Positions 8,738-16,558 of a DNA stretch of 64,000 nt are shown here, in pieces. The first letter of the stretch is position 1. Each line of letters begins with the position of its first letter. The notes under the pieces are model-generated. The model saw only the letters and a list, made by a program, of their open reading frames with translations, made no database searches and was not told where the DNA came from. Source of the stretch: Clostridia bacterium (GTDB lineage Bacteria > Bacillota > Clostridia > Peptostreptococcales > Anaerovoracaceae); assembly GCA_900766045.1 (NCBI GenBank), contig CAAFTW010000025.1, positions 1 to 64,000 on the forward strand. The letters are read 5' to 3'. The position numbers and the translations under genes were made by a program.

Positions 8738-9880
8738 TTAAATGCGATGCCTGCTCTCTACCACGATCTCTGTGATCTGGTTATTCTTCACGTAGAAATA
8801 AATGCATCTGAGATTGGAGCGTTTATGTTTATAAGCATAGCACAGCTTCTTCAGCGTTATGTTATAAGTGCCGTCTTTATGGCGATTATCCAATCGAGCA
8901 AAAGCCTTGACTTTAAGGCTATTAGACACCTTAAACACCCTTGTTTTATTGCCGTAATAACAAAATTCAGCTCCATAAAGCGTACCGGCAATCAACAGAT
9001 GGCCATCTTTTAACTGAGAGAATTTATAGACATTCCCTATATTTGAGGATTTAGCTCCTGGATGGCCCTCATACCAGCCATTAGGGATCAAAGTATTTCC
9101 TGCGTCATCCGTTTGTGTGTAGTAGACGTTTTTCTTTTTCGTTCCGATTTCTATATTTGCAGAATACGGGTGGATAGATTCCGGATAAATCTCGCCATTT
9201 TTATTTTTTGTTGTGACAGTCTTGAGAAGCTTCCTGCCTGTGCCGTCAGTGTTGATCTGATAGATCTGCATCTTGTGCATATCCGGATAATAATCTCCAT
9301 AGGACTTCCGGTCCGGGAGAGGGTAGGTCGCATAATAGAATTTCCCGGACTTATATGTTGCCCCTGCGCCCTTGCTGGTGAGAGTCTTTACCTTTTCGCA
9401 GCCTGTCGCTGTGTACTTATAAAGGGCATAATCTCTTGGAGAGATGTCTGTCGGAGTCCTTGAGGATCCGATAAAGTAGTCGCTTCCGCCTTTGACCAGG
9501 ACGCTTGCGCCTTCCTGCGCAAGAAAAGCTGTCTTACTCTTCTGATCAAAACAATATAAAGAGTCCTGATACCACTTATCTACATTGATGTAGACAAGGC
9601 CGCTGTTAGACTTAACCTCAGCAACGGAAGCCCAAGAGTCCGCGTCCTTTGGAATATCCAGCTGAAGAGGGGTAGAAGATACTGGGAGCCCCGTGCTTCC
9701 ATACTCAACCACGTTGAAATGGTCGGCCTTATACTTAAGCTTATACTGGACTCCGTTGCACTTCCAGCTGGCATCCTTAACGTCAGTAAACTGGTAACTG
9801 TCATCTGCAAAGACCGGTACTGCCATAAGCAGAGTGCCGATCAGTGCCGCCAGCAGAGTGAGCATTAACTTCTTTTTCAT
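8738..9880 (-). CDS. Secreted protein of unknown function (lysogenic-conversion candidate)
   Basis: A 380-aa protein with a clear signal peptide (MKKKLMLTLLAALIG..., cleavage after VFA). The mature part is rich in Tyr, Lys and Gly with recurring segments such as VYINVDKWYQ, DYFIGSSRTPTD, SGKFYYATY and GTGRKLLKTV. These suggest beta-strand repeats like those of DUF5050 propeller-type proteins. I do not recognise a catalytic motif. It lies between int and the immunity genes, where prophages often carry genes expressed in the lysogen. A shorter paralogue sits at 57733-58497 in the second prophage remnant. The ATG at 9880 follows AAGGAGG. Confidence 0.75.
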   Translation of the reverse strand: MKKKLMLTLLAALIGTLLMAVPVFADDSYQFTDVKDASWKCNGVQYKLKYKADHFNVVEYGSTGLPVSSTPLQLDIPKDADSWASVAEVKSNSGLVYINVDKWYQDSLYCFDQKSKTAFLAQEGASVLVKGGSDYFIGSSRTPTDISPRDYALYKYTATGCEKVKTLTSKGAGATYKSGKFYYATYPLPDRKSYGDYYPDMHKMQIYQINTDGTGRKLLKTVTTKNKNGEIYPESIHPYSANIEIGTKKKNVYYTQTDDAGNTLIPNGWYEGHPGAKSSNIGNVYKFSQLKDGHLLIAGTLYGAEFCYYGNKTRVFKVSNSLKVKAFARLDNRHKDGTYNITLKKLCYAYKHKRSNLRCIYFYVKNNQITEIVVESRHRI

Positions 9881-9893
9881 GATGGGCCTCCTT

Positions 9894-10568
9894 TTAATCA
9901 ATACCGCTTTGAATATATTTTTTAGCTGCAAGATAGCAGGCTCTACGCTTTCCACAGTTATTGTCCGGTTCATAGCCGTCAAATTCATCTTTTAAGAGCA
10001 AATCAAAAGATCGACTTACTTTTTGATCTTCTAAGATTTTTAGTGCTGCGGGCTTATCACTCTGACTAAAATTGTATTTTCCGATAAGATCCCTGCGAAC
10101 GACGGCTATATAAAAGCAAAACTTGTCTGTTTGTGAGTCGAGGTTTGCCATTGAGCGCCTAATTAAAAGCTTCTCACCGCTGTAATATGAAAAGAAAAAC
10201 AAGGGGTCTGCAAAATCGATTAGTTCTTTCGGTGGTTTCCTGTCATAATCAAACGCAAAGCTCAGCAAAGCGCTTACATCCCTCATGCAACTTTTATCTG
10301 GTATTCTAATATGACACTTTTTTGCAAGTGCCAATTGACTTTCCGAAGGTCGATCAAAAGAGACTCTCTTAATACAACAGTCTGACGTATCATAACCATC
10401 AGACATTAAATGATCGAGAGCGTCGCTTTCAGAATAAGCTTCTAAAAGCACTTTCCTCTCCCTTCCGGTCTTTATAAAACGAGCTCTTCCACTAAAAAGC
10501 ATGCTGTTCATGTTATCCCCATAATCAGGGTGAGAAACATGAGAAAACAATCCAGAAAAAAGACCCAC
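9894..10568 (-). CDS. Lysogeny-module protein of unknown function
   Basis: A 224-aa protein starting at GTG behind AAGGAG. No family is recognised with confidence. The segment PSESQLALAKKCHIRIPDKS (about 76-95) resembles a short helical motif (roughly PTexQlxyAkdLGixiP) found in many phage and plasmid proteins. The C-terminal 110 residues include hydrophobic and aromatic stretches (DPLFFFSYYSG, FCFYIAVVRR) but no clear membrane helix. It follows the ImmA-like gene closely and is probably in the repressor operon. Confidence 0.6.
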   Translation of the reverse strand: MGLFSGLFSHVSHPDYGDNMNSMLFSGRARFIKTGRERKVLLEAYSESDALDHLMSDGYDTSDCCIKRVSFDRPSESQLALAKKCHIRIPDKSCMRDVSALLSFAFDYDRKPPKELIDFADPLFFFSYYSGEKLLIRRSMANLDSQTDKFCFYIAVVRRDLIGKYNFSQSDKPAALKILEDQKVSRSFDLLLKDEFDGYEPDNNCGKRRACYLAAKKYIQSGID

Positions 10569-10572
10569 AGTA

Positions 10573-10806
10573 TCATCTCCTTTTGCTATACTTAGATGCT
10601 AATTCAATGTCTGATACATTTGACTTCTTCCCATAGTCATGTGCAATGTGCTCAAGTTCATGCCTATAGGCATCCTTCTGTGCATCGTAACTAAGATTAG
10701 GATTGATAAGGATGGTAAAGGTTCCATCAGGATTCTCAGCGGAAACACCTGCAACCGTACAGGGAAGATCTTCGTTATAATACAGATAAATATCGTCATC
10801 AGTCAT
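10573..10806 (-). CDS. Short ImmA/IrrE-type metallopeptidase
   Basis: A 77-aa protein with the zinc-binding motif HELEH (HExxH) in YRHELEHIAHDYG. ImmA/IrrE-family proteases next to phage repressors usually cleave the repressor to trigger induction. At this length it holds little more than the core helix pair. Its ATG overlaps the repressor stop codon (ATGACTGA), so the two are translationally coupled. Confidence 0.72.
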   Translation of the reverse strand: MTDDDIYLYYNEDLPCTVAGVSAENPDGTFTILINPNLSYDAQKDAYRHELEHIAHDYGKKSNVSDIELASKYSKRR

Positions 10807-11164
10807 CGCTATCACCCTTCAATCGTTTAACTAAAGATACTACATAATTAAAGTCGACCTCTGATAGGTCCTGCTTTGCTTTCAACAGGATCTTAAGATC
10901 AGGATCATCATAGGCTTCCTGCGCTAATTTCGCAACTTCCGGACGTAAGTAATAAGTGCTACCCTTAACCCGACCAAGCAAAAAATCGATATCGACATTA
11001 AAATAGTCAGCGATATTTTCCAAGGTATCCATATCTGGGGTTCGTGCACCTTGCTCGTACATGCCAACCGTACTTGCTGATATCCCAAGAGCCTGTCCCA
11101 GATCCTTCTGTGTCATATGCGCGCTCTGCCTTAATTCTTTAAGTCGATCTTTAAATTCTGCCAT
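10799..11164 (-). CDS. CI-like XRE-family prophage repressor
   Basis: A 121-aa protein with an N-terminal helix-turn-helix (MTQKDLGQALGISASTVGMYEQGARTP split over residues 17-43) and a C-terminal helical tail after FLLGRVKG that likely serves oligomerisation. It is divergent from the Cro-like gene at 11328, and palindromic operators lie between them. It is expected to repress the early rightward promoter and is probably inactivated through the adjacent metallopeptidase. Confidence 0.85.
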   Translation of the reverse strand: MAEFKDRLKELRQSAHMTQKDLGQALGISASTVGMYEQGARTPDMDTLENIADYFNVDIDFLLGRVKGSTYYLRPEVAKLAQEAYDDPDLKILLKAKQDLSEVDFNYVVSLVKRLKGDSDD

Positions 11165-11203
11165 GGTTCCACCGCCTTTTTTCCCGTATCATTTGATGCC
11201 TAC

Positions 11204-11284
11204 ATTATACACGTTTCGTGTACTTTTAGCAATGAAAATAAAACCACATTTCGTGTTGACAAAACCACGCAACGTGTATATACT
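11204..11284. promoter_or_regulatory. Immunity region: divergent promoters and three operator palindromes
   Basis: The rightward promoter has a perfect TTGACA at 11256-11261, a 17-bp spacer and TATACT at 11279-11284. The leftward promoter has TATAAT (plus-strand ATTATA at 11204-11209) with a weaker TTGCTA box upstream. Thirteen-bp palindromes of the form nCACRnnnYGTGn lie at 11209-11221 (ACACG TTT CGTGT), 11244-11256 and 11265-11277. They overlap the leftward -10, the rightward -35 and the rightward spacer respectively, the layout of a CI/Cro switch. Confidence 0.8.
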
Positions 11285-11327
11285 GTTTCTTGTAAATGAG
11301 AGACACAGACAGAAAGGAGATGATACT

Positions 11328-11525
11328 TTGGATCCGAAAAAGATCGGAGCAAGGCTTAAGACACTCCGAGGGAACAAGTCGCAGCGTGATCTGGCAATGG
11401 AACTCGGCGTACAACCGAGCGCATACTGGATGTACGAACACGGTGAACGAATTCCTCGCGATAACGTGAAAAAGAGGATCGCAGCTTATTATGACAAGAC
11501 TGTGGATGAGATTTTTTATGACTAA
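11328..11525 (+). CDS. Cro-like XRE-family regulator (TTG start)
   Basis: A 65-aa helix-turn-helix protein (RDLAMELGVQPSAYWMYEHG) and the first gene of the rightward early operon. The only suitable start is TTG at 11328, spaced about 8 bp after AAAGGAG; no in-frame ATG fits. Operator-like palindromes also lie after it (11531-11543 and 11551-11563). The expected role is to shut off the repressor promoter in lytic growth. Confidence 0.8.
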   Translation: MDPKKIGARLKTLRGNKSQRDLAMELGVQPSAYWMYEHGERIPRDNVKKRIAAYYDKTVDEIFYD

Positions 11526-11530
11526 AAATA

Positions 11531-11563
11531 CCACGTAACGTGTTGTTTACTCACAAAATGTGA
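11531..11563. promoter_or_regulatory. Two further operator palindromes upstream of rha
   Basis: CCACGTAACGTGT (11531-11543) and TCACAAAATGTGA (11551-11563) match the pattern of the three operators in the divergent promoter region. They lie between the Cro-like gene and the antirepressor gene and could add a second layer of control. Confidence 0.6.
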
Positions 11564-11593
11564 AACCACAAAGGGTGGTGAAAGGAGAATTAA

Positions 11594-12352
11594 ATGAGCG
11601 CAGATCTTGTAATGCTGAAAGATCGGCAAGCAGTGACCAGCAGCTTGAATGTATCAACTACTTTTGATAAGCGACATGATCACATTTTAAGAAACATCGA
11701 TGGCCTGAAAAGAGATGTACCCAATTTTGGGGAGATGTTTGCAGAGAGCTCTTTGCCTGATTCCTACGGGCGCGACCGCAGGATCTATTACATGAACAGA
11801 GACGGCTTCACGCTCCTTGCGATGGGCTTCACCGGAAACAAGGCACTGAAGTTCAAGCTTGAGTACATTGAAGCTTTCAACGCAATGGAAGAGAAAATCC
11901 GAAAAGAGCACCTCAGCTCCTATATGATCGATGATCCGATCAAGAGAGCGGAAAAATGGATTGAAGAGGAAACGGTCAGAAAAGAGCAGGCCGCGGAGAT
12001 CGAGCGCATGCGCCCGAAAGAGATCTTCAGCGATGCGATCACCGCTTCCAACACCTCGATCCTTGTCGGAGACCTGGCAAAGATCCTGAAAGGAAACGGT
12101 GTGGATATCGGGCAGAAGCGGCTGTTCAACTGGATGAGGGAGAACGGATACCTGATCAGAGGCAAGCGGTCTGACCGGAACATGCCTACACAGAAGTCCA
12201 TGGACCTGGGACTGTTTGAGATCAAGGAAAGCTCTTACATCTCTGGAGATGGTGTCAATCACATCACAAAGACCCCAAAAGTGACGGGAAAAGGCCAGAA
12301 ATACTTCATCAACAAGTTCCTGGCAATGCAGGAGGAAGAAGCGAAATGTTAA
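11594..12352 (+). CDS. rha: Rha-family phage antirepressor with KilA-C-type C-terminus
   Basis: A 252-aa protein. The N-terminal Rha domain (residues about 8-100) includes TSSLNVSTTFDKRHDHILRN and RDGFTLLAMGFTG. After a charged linker, the C-terminal ANT/KilAC-like domain includes ILVGDLAKILKGNGVDIGQK, RLFNWMRENGYLI and a late TPKVTGKGQKYF. Two-domain proteins of this kind act as phage antirepressors or early regulators. The ATG follows AAAGGAG. Confidence 0.88.
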   Translation: MSADLVMLKDRQAVTSSLNVSTTFDKRHDHILRNIDGLKRDVPNFGEMFAESSLPDSYGRDRRIYYMNRDGFTLLAMGFTGNKALKFKLEYIEAFNAMEEKIRKEHLSSYMIDDPIKRAEKWIEEETVRKEQAAEIERMRPKEIFSDAITASNTSILVGDLAKILKGNGVDIGQKRLFNWMRENGYLIRGKRSDRNMPTQKSMDLGLFEIKESSYISGDGVNHITKTPKVTGKGQKYFINKFLAMQEEEAKC

Positions 12353-12606
12353 AGATCAACGGACCAGAAATCGAAGCAAGCGGAGACCAGAGAGAGCAGA
12401 GAATTGACCTGATTATGCTGTTTGGAAAGTATCTGAGAAACTTCTATGAATCTGAAGAAGAGCAGCAGGCTCCCGCGGAAGCGATCATGCTCGTAGCGAG
12501 AGCTATTGCAACGGAAGAGAAACCAGATAAGCGGGTCCGCGAAGTTCTGGAAGAAATCTTCGGAACCGGAATTGGCCGTATATGGGAATCCCGGCTCGAA
12601 GACTAA
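12346..12606 (+). CDS. Small acidic early phage protein, unknown
   Basis: 86 aa. Its ATG overlaps the antirepressor stop codon (ATGTTAA), so translation is coupled. Predicted mostly helical and acidic (ESEEEQQAPAEA, VREVLEEIFG). No family recognised. Confidence 0.65.
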   Translation: MLKINGPEIEASGDQREQRIDLIMLFGKYLRNFYESEEEQQAPAEAIMLVARAIATEEKPDKRVREVLEEIFGTGIGRIWESRLED

Positions 12607-12610
12607 TAGA

Positions 12611-13051
12611 CTACAGTCCCAGTAAGAACAGATGCCTGACGACTTCAGCGACCACAGAACTGCCGGCCGTGCTCAGAAGGTCGGAAAGAGCTTTAAGAAA
12701 CTTTTTACTGCCTCTCTTCGATTCTTCGTATTCATCGACAAGCTTGTTAATCCTTGCGATAAGCTGCTTCGCTTCATCGGACAGCTCAATGACCGGACCT
12801 GTCGGGGCAAAGTGATAATGCTGTTCAACATAGATAAGTCCTTCCTTGGAAATAACAACGAGAAAGCAGTTCTCATCATTGTCTGTATACGAGTCAATGA
12901 GGTCTAACCGCTTCAGATTAACAAGAGACGCCATAACGGCGGAGTGCTGATCTTCTGAATCATACGGAATGAAAGACGCGAGCTTGTTCTCCATCATTCT
13001 GTCGTGATAAGAAGCGTTCAGGATCTTCCGGGAAATTTCATTTATTGGCAT
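12611..13051 (-). CDS. Leftward gene in the early region, helical protein of unknown function
   Basis: A 146-aa protein on the opposite strand to its neighbours. The start has GGAGGTG at good spacing. The N-terminal half (KILNASYHDRMMENKLASF, HSAVMASLVNLKRLDLI, CFLVVISKEGLIYVEQ) looks like a winged-helix fold. The C-terminal half is a helix (LSDEAKQLIARINKLVDEYE) with a hydrophobic end. It converges on the end of the 12346 gene with 4 bp between stops. It may be expressed in the lysogen from a promoter at the palindrome 13054-13074. Confidence 0.65.
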   Translation of the reverse strand: MPINEISRKILNASYHDRMMENKLASFIPYDSEDQHSAVMASLVNLKRLDLIDSYTDNDENCFLVVISKEGLIYVEQHYHFAPTGPVIELSDEAKQLIARINKLVDEYEESKRGSKKFLKALSDLLSTAGSSVVAEVVRHLFLLGL

Positions 13052-13053
13052 TT

Positions 13054-13074
13054 AATCACCTCCATGAGGTGATT
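13054..13074. promoter_or_regulatory. Perfect 9-bp palindrome covering the ribosome site of the leftward gene
   Basis: AATCACCTC - CAT - GAGGTGATT. The right arm read on the minus strand supplies the GGAGGTGATT ribosome site of the leftward gene at 12611-13051. As RNA it could hide that site in a hairpin; as DNA it could be an operator. Confidence 0.55.
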
Positions 13075-13104
13075 GTAACACGAAAAAGAAAGAGGGTGAG
13101 CATC

Positions 13105-13383
13105 ATGGGAAAGTCCATGGAAGAACTAATGCTCTATGAAAGAGTAGAAAAAAGAAATTACGTAGAAGGCCCGCTGACCGAGTGCCTGAGAGCCTCGAAG
13201 CTGGATGTTCTGGCTTGCACCTATGAGGTCCTAGGAAGGTCCAAAACAGAAGTGCTGACCATCCTCTACAAGGGCGGGCACAAGGACAGAATTAATATCA
13301 CTGGTAACAGCCTGTCAGCCATCCTGACTGAGGCAGTCAAGCAGGTGACCACGCATGACGCGACGGGTTACATAAGGGAGTGA
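13105..13383 (+). CDS. Small early phage protein, unknown
   Basis: A 92-aa protein; ATG at 13105 after GAGGGTGAG. It has a short helical N-terminus and a predicted alpha/beta rest (CTYEVLGRSKTEVLTILYKGG, ITGNSLSAILTEAVKQV). Not recognised. It leads into the next genes with 5 bp spacing. Confidence 0.6.
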   Translation: MGKSMEELMLYERVEKRNYVEGPLTECLRASKLDVLACTYEVLGRSKTEVLTILYKGGHKDRINITGNSLSAILTEAVKQVTTHDATGYIRE

Positions 13384-13388
13384 TCAAG

Positions 13389-13592
13389 ATGCTTAAGTCT
13401 GATCTGATTATGGCGCTTAGGAAGGCATCCGGAGGCGCGGAGTTTATCAGCCAGAAAGAGCTGATGACGGTCCTTGGCTTTAAGGATCCGCACAGGATTA
13501 GAGAACTGGTAACAGGAGTAAGCAGGATCGGTAAACGGTATTACCTGCCGGAAGTGGCAGGGAGAATCATGCAGGAGGTGCGGAGAGGATGA
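13389..13592 (+). CDS. Small DNA-binding protein, excisionase-like
   Basis: A 67-aa protein with a winged-helix pattern: FISQKELMTVLGFKDPHRIRELV, then a beta-hairpin GVSRIGKRYYLPEVAGRIM. Proteins of this layout in phages bind DNA as excisionases or transcriptional regulators. No other excisionase candidate is visible, so a role in excision with int is possible but inferred. AAGGGAG precedes the ATG at 13389. Confidence 0.6.
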   Translation: MLKSDLIMALRKASGGAEFISQKELMTVLGFKDPHRIRELVTGVSRIGKRYYLPEVAGRIMQEVRRG

Positions 13593-13723
13593 GGCGCTAC
13601 AGACTGACAAAGAAAAGGAAGGCGCTGCTGCAGAACATACTGCTTGGTGCCATCGTAATTGGGCTCATGATCTGGGCAGGTCGGAACTTCTGGCAGGCCT
13701 TTATCTATGGTCCGCAGTGGTAA
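13589..13723 (+). CDS. Small single-pass membrane protein
   Basis: A 44-aa protein whose ATG overlaps the previous stop (GGATGAGG). A basic N-terminus (RRYRLTKKRKALL) is followed by one hydrophobic helix (LLGAIVIGLMIWAG). Function unknown; it may affect the host envelope. Confidence 0.6.
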   Translation: MRRYRLTKKRKALLQNILLGAIVIGLMIWAGRNFWQAFIYGPQW

Positions 13724-13731
13724 AGGAGGTG

Positions 13732-13914
13732 ATGACCTTGGATGCAAGAAAAAAGCCTTTGCCACGCTCCAGAAAATACCGGAGAGCAGCAAAGGCACCG
13801 AAACATCAGAACTATCATAACACAAACTGGAAGAAATATCGAGCAGTCTTACTTGCTCTGATCCTGCTGGCAGACGCGCTTCTGCTGCTGGATCATATCT
13901 TAAGAACTGTATAA
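13732..13914 (+). CDS. Small basic membrane protein
   Basis: A 60-aa protein with a strongly basic first half (ARKKPLPRSRKYRRAAKAPK) and a C-terminal transmembrane helix (AVLLALILLADALLLLD). An AAAGGAGGT ribosome site lies just upstream of ATG 13732. Not recognised. Confidence 0.6.
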   Translation: MTLDARKKPLPRSRKYRRAAKAPKHQNYHNTNWKKYRAVLLALILLADALLLLDHILRTV

Positions 13915-13924
13915 GGAGGTAATG

Positions 13925-14328
13925 ATGATCAAGGCAGATTTTAAAACTACGGCACAGAAAATGCGTCCGCCAGTGTTGATGTAAGCGGGCGCTCCTGTGC
14001 CATCGCAGATCAGATCGTACTGATTCTCCGCGAGGTAAGCCGCGGAAAGGCTGGATGGAGCAGAAGCACGAAATCCATGATGAGAAGAATCCGCTACCAG
14101 CTGAAAATGCTGGAAGACCTCGGAGACAGCAACACGATGGAGGAAGACTTCGGTCTTCTGAATACCGCCAGGGCGATCGATATGGAGAAGATGAGAGCCC
14201 TGGAGAAGAAATTCGCAGAGCCTGAAACCGGATCCGAGATGACCGTGAAGACGGAAGGCGGATCAGAGATGACCGTCAAGCAGACCGGAAAAAGCATCGA
14301 GATCAAGATGACAACGAAGGAGGATTAA
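13925..14328 (+). pseudogene. Small early phage gene, frameshifted at an A-run
   Basis: An AAGGAGG ribosome site precedes ATG 13925, and the frame opens as IKADFKTTAQK but stops after about 19 codons (TAA at about 13982). A -1 shift at the AAAA run (about 13957-13961) joins it to the frame ending at 14328. That frame reads NASASVDVSGRSCAIADQIV directly after the slip and continues into RRIRYQLKMLEDLGDSNTME and a C-terminus with two GSEMTVK repeats. The simplest reading is a one-base deletion in a run of five adenines. Programmed slippage or a sequencing error are alternatives. Function unknown. Confidence 0.6.
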
Positions 14329-14331
14329 TAA

Positions 14332-14808
14332 ATGGAGTTAATGATTAAGATGTCTGCCGCAGAGGCGGACGAAGCAATGGCAAAGGGTCTCATTCAGGCC
14401 CTTGTCTATCCCTTCTCCTGCAGAGAAGAGGTCAGAAAGGCAGTAGAAAAGACTGCTGAGAAGGCAGAGATGGCCGAAGAGGTAAAGCCGGAGAAGGTTG
14501 AACCGGAAAAGGAAGAATCTAAAGCTGAGCCGAAGACAGAACCTAAAGAACCTAAAGAACCTGAGAAGCCGAAAGAAGAGCCGAAAGAAGAACCTACAGA
14601 ACCTAAAGAAGAGCAGACAGCACCGAAAGCAGAACAGAAGATCAAACTCACCGACATCAGAAAGCGCCTGACAAAGGCGAAGCAGGATGGACAGAGAGAT
14701 TTAATGAAGGTTCTCTTCAAGGACTTCGGGATTAAAAACCTGACAGATCTTAAGGAAGAGCAGTATGCAGACTTCTACGCAAAAGCGGAGGAGGTCTTCA
14801 ATGCCTGA
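14332..14808 (+). CDS. Early phage protein with Glu/Lys/Pro-rich linker
   Basis: A 158-aa protein. Residues about 40-105 form a low-complexity EPK-rich linker (EEVKPEKVEPEKEESKAEPK and further repeats). A C-terminal helical domain follows (LTDIRKRLTKAKQDGQRDLM, DFGIKNLTDLKEEQYADFYA), resembling C-terminal domains seen in phage proteins placed just before DUF2800 genes. AAGGAGG lies upstream of ATG 14332. Confidence 0.65.
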   Translation: MELMIKMSAAEADEAMAKGLIQALVYPFSCREEVRKAVEKTAEKAEMAEEVKPEKVEPEKEESKAEPKTEPKEPKEPEKPKEEPKEEPTEPKEEQTAPKAEQKIKLTDIRKRLTKAKQDGQRDLMKVLFKDFGIKNLTDLKEEQYADFYAKAEEVFNA

Positions 14809-15970
14809 TGTACACGCAAAGCTGTCCGCCTCCGGAGCTCATCGCTGGATAGCCTGTCCGGGAAGTTACAGCCTGGAGAAGGATATCCCGGACAAATCAT
14901 CCGAAGCAGCGCAGGAAGGAACAGTCGCGCACAGCCTGGCGGAGGCTATGATCAAGTACAACAACGGAACGATCAGCAAAACTGAATTTAACCGGAAGTA
15001 TAAAGCGATCAAGGAGTCCCAGTACTTCTGCGAGGAGATGGATGACTGCATCCGCTCCTATGCAGATCAGGTGTGGGAAATCTTCAACGAGATTAAAAAG
15101 GATACACCTGATGCAATCTTAGAGTCTGAGCAGAGACTCGATTTTTCTGAGTACGTGCCTGGAGGATTCGGCACAGGAGATGTAGTCATCATTACAGACG
15201 GAGTGCTGCAGATCATTGACCTTAAATACGGAAAGGGCGTCCGAATCGATGCGATGGACAACCCCCAGCTCAGACTTTACGGCATTGGGGCTGTGTCCGA
15301 GTGGGATATGCTCTATGACATCAGATCTGTCCGGATGACGATCATCCAGCCCCGCCTCGATCACATCTCCACGGAAGAACTTTCGATCGGAGAGCTCCGT
15401 AAGTGGGCGGAAGAAAAGGTCAAGCCCGCCGCTGAAGAGGCGCTTTCCTGCAAAGGATCCTTCCATCCGGGCGAAGTGCAGTGCCGCTTCTGCAAGGCGC
15501 AGGCAACCTGCAGAGCACGAGCGGAAGAAAACCTGAAACTCGCACAGTATGAATTTAAGGATCCGCCGCAGCTGACAGATGACGAGATCGCGGATGTCTT
15601 GAGCCGCGTGGATGAGCTTGTCCGCTGGGCAAGCGATGTCAAAGATTATGCACTTAAGACTGCCGTGGATGACGGAGTTTACTATCCTGGCTGGAAGCTG
15701 GTGGAAGGCCGGTCAAACCGGATTTACACCGACGAGGATAAGATCAGAGACGCTCTGACAGCAGAGGGATACACGGAAGAAGAGATCTATAAAAAGAAAC
15801 TCCTTGGAGTAACCGCAATGCAGAAGCTCCTTGGAAAGAAGAAGTTCGAGGAACTGATCGGAGATTACATCGATAAACCGGAAGGAAAGCCGGTGCTGGT
15901 CCCGGAAAGCGACAAGCGCCCGGCTCTTAATAAAGCTAAAGAAGCAGCAGAAGATTTTAAGGAGGATTAA
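14801..15970 (+). CDS. DUF2800 protein, PD-(D/E)XK nuclease-like
   Basis: A 389-aa protein of the DUF2800 family, related to RecB/Cas4-type PD-(D/E)XK nucleases. It opens with LSASGAHRWIACPGS and EAAQEGTVAHSLAE. The nuclease core is GFGTGDVVI...LQIIDLKYGKG (D...DxK). A cysteine cluster typical of Fe-S nucleases is QCRFCKAQATC. The ATG at 14801 overlaps the previous stop (ATGCCTGA) behind GGAGGAGG. It belongs with DUF2815, DNA polymerase and VapE in a conserved phage replication/recombination block. Confidence 0.88.
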   Translation: MPDVHAKLSASGAHRWIACPGSYSLEKDIPDKSSEAAQEGTVAHSLAEAMIKYNNGTISKTEFNRKYKAIKESQYFCEEMDDCIRSYADQVWEIFNEIKKDTPDAILESEQRLDFSEYVPGGFGTGDVVIITDGVLQIIDLKYGKGVRIDAMDNPQLRLYGIGAVSEWDMLYDIRSVRMTIIQPRLDHISTEELSIGELRKWAEEKVKPAAEEALSCKGSFHPGEVQCRFCKAQATCRARAEENLKLAQYEFKDPPQLTDDEIADVLSRVDELVRWASDVKDYALKTAVDDGVYYPGWKLVEGRSNRIYTDEDKIRDALTAEGYTEEEIYKKKLLGVTAMQKLLGKKKFEELIGDYIDKPEGKPVLVPESDKRPALNKAKEAAEDFKED

Positions 15971-15972
15971 TT

Positions 15973-16548
15973 ATGGCAAACGCAACAACAAAGGTAGTAA
16001 CTGGACTGGTAAGACTCAGCTATGTGCAGATTTTCAACAAGAAAAGCTTCACAGAAGGAACGGATGCGAAGTACAGCCTCTGCGTACTGGTGCCGAAGAA
16101 AGATACCAAGACATTGAAAAAGATTCAGGCCGCAGTGAAAGCCGCTGCTGAAGAGGGAATCAGCACGAAGTTCAACGGAAAGAAGCCTTCAAACATGCAC
16201 CTTCCTCTGCGTGACGGAGATGAGGAAAGAGCCGCCGAAGCGCCGGAATATAAGGATATGTTCTTTTTCAACTGCAAGAGCGACAGAAAGCCTGGCATCG
16301 TGGATAAAGACCGCAATGAAATTCTGGATCCGGATGAAGTGTACTCCGGATGCTGGGGAAGAGTCAGCGTGAACTTCTATCCTTACTCCGTCAAAGGAAA
16401 CAATGGCGTGGCAGTCGGACTGAACAACGTCCAGAAGCTTAAAGATGATCAGCGCCTTGGCGGTGCAGCCGCTTCCGCAGAAGATGACTTCAATGACGAT
16501 TTTGAGTTCTCAGAAGACGATGATTTCAGCATTGACTCACCATTTTAA
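15973..16548 (+). CDS. DUF2815 protein, probable phage single-stranded-DNA-binding protein
   Basis: A 191-aa DUF2815 protein, a family regarded as OB-fold ssDNA-binding proteins of phage replication modules. The core has LVRLSYVQIFNKKS, YSLCVLVPKKD and GCWGRVSVNFYPYS. The C-terminus is very acidic (EDDFNDDFEFSEDDDFSID), the kind of tail single-strand-binding proteins use to recruit partners. It sits 2 bp after DUF2800. Confidence 0.85.
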   Translation: MANATTKVVTGLVRLSYVQIFNKKSFTEGTDAKYSLCVLVPKKDTKTLKKIQAAVKAAAEEGISTKFNGKKPSNMHLPLRDGDEERAAEAPEYKDMFFFNCKSDRKPGIVDKDRNEILDPDEVYSGCWGRVSVNFYPYSVKGNNGVAVGLNNVQKLKDDQRLGGAAASAEDDFNDDFEFSEDDDFSIDSPF

Positions 16549-16558
16549 GGAGTAAGAC

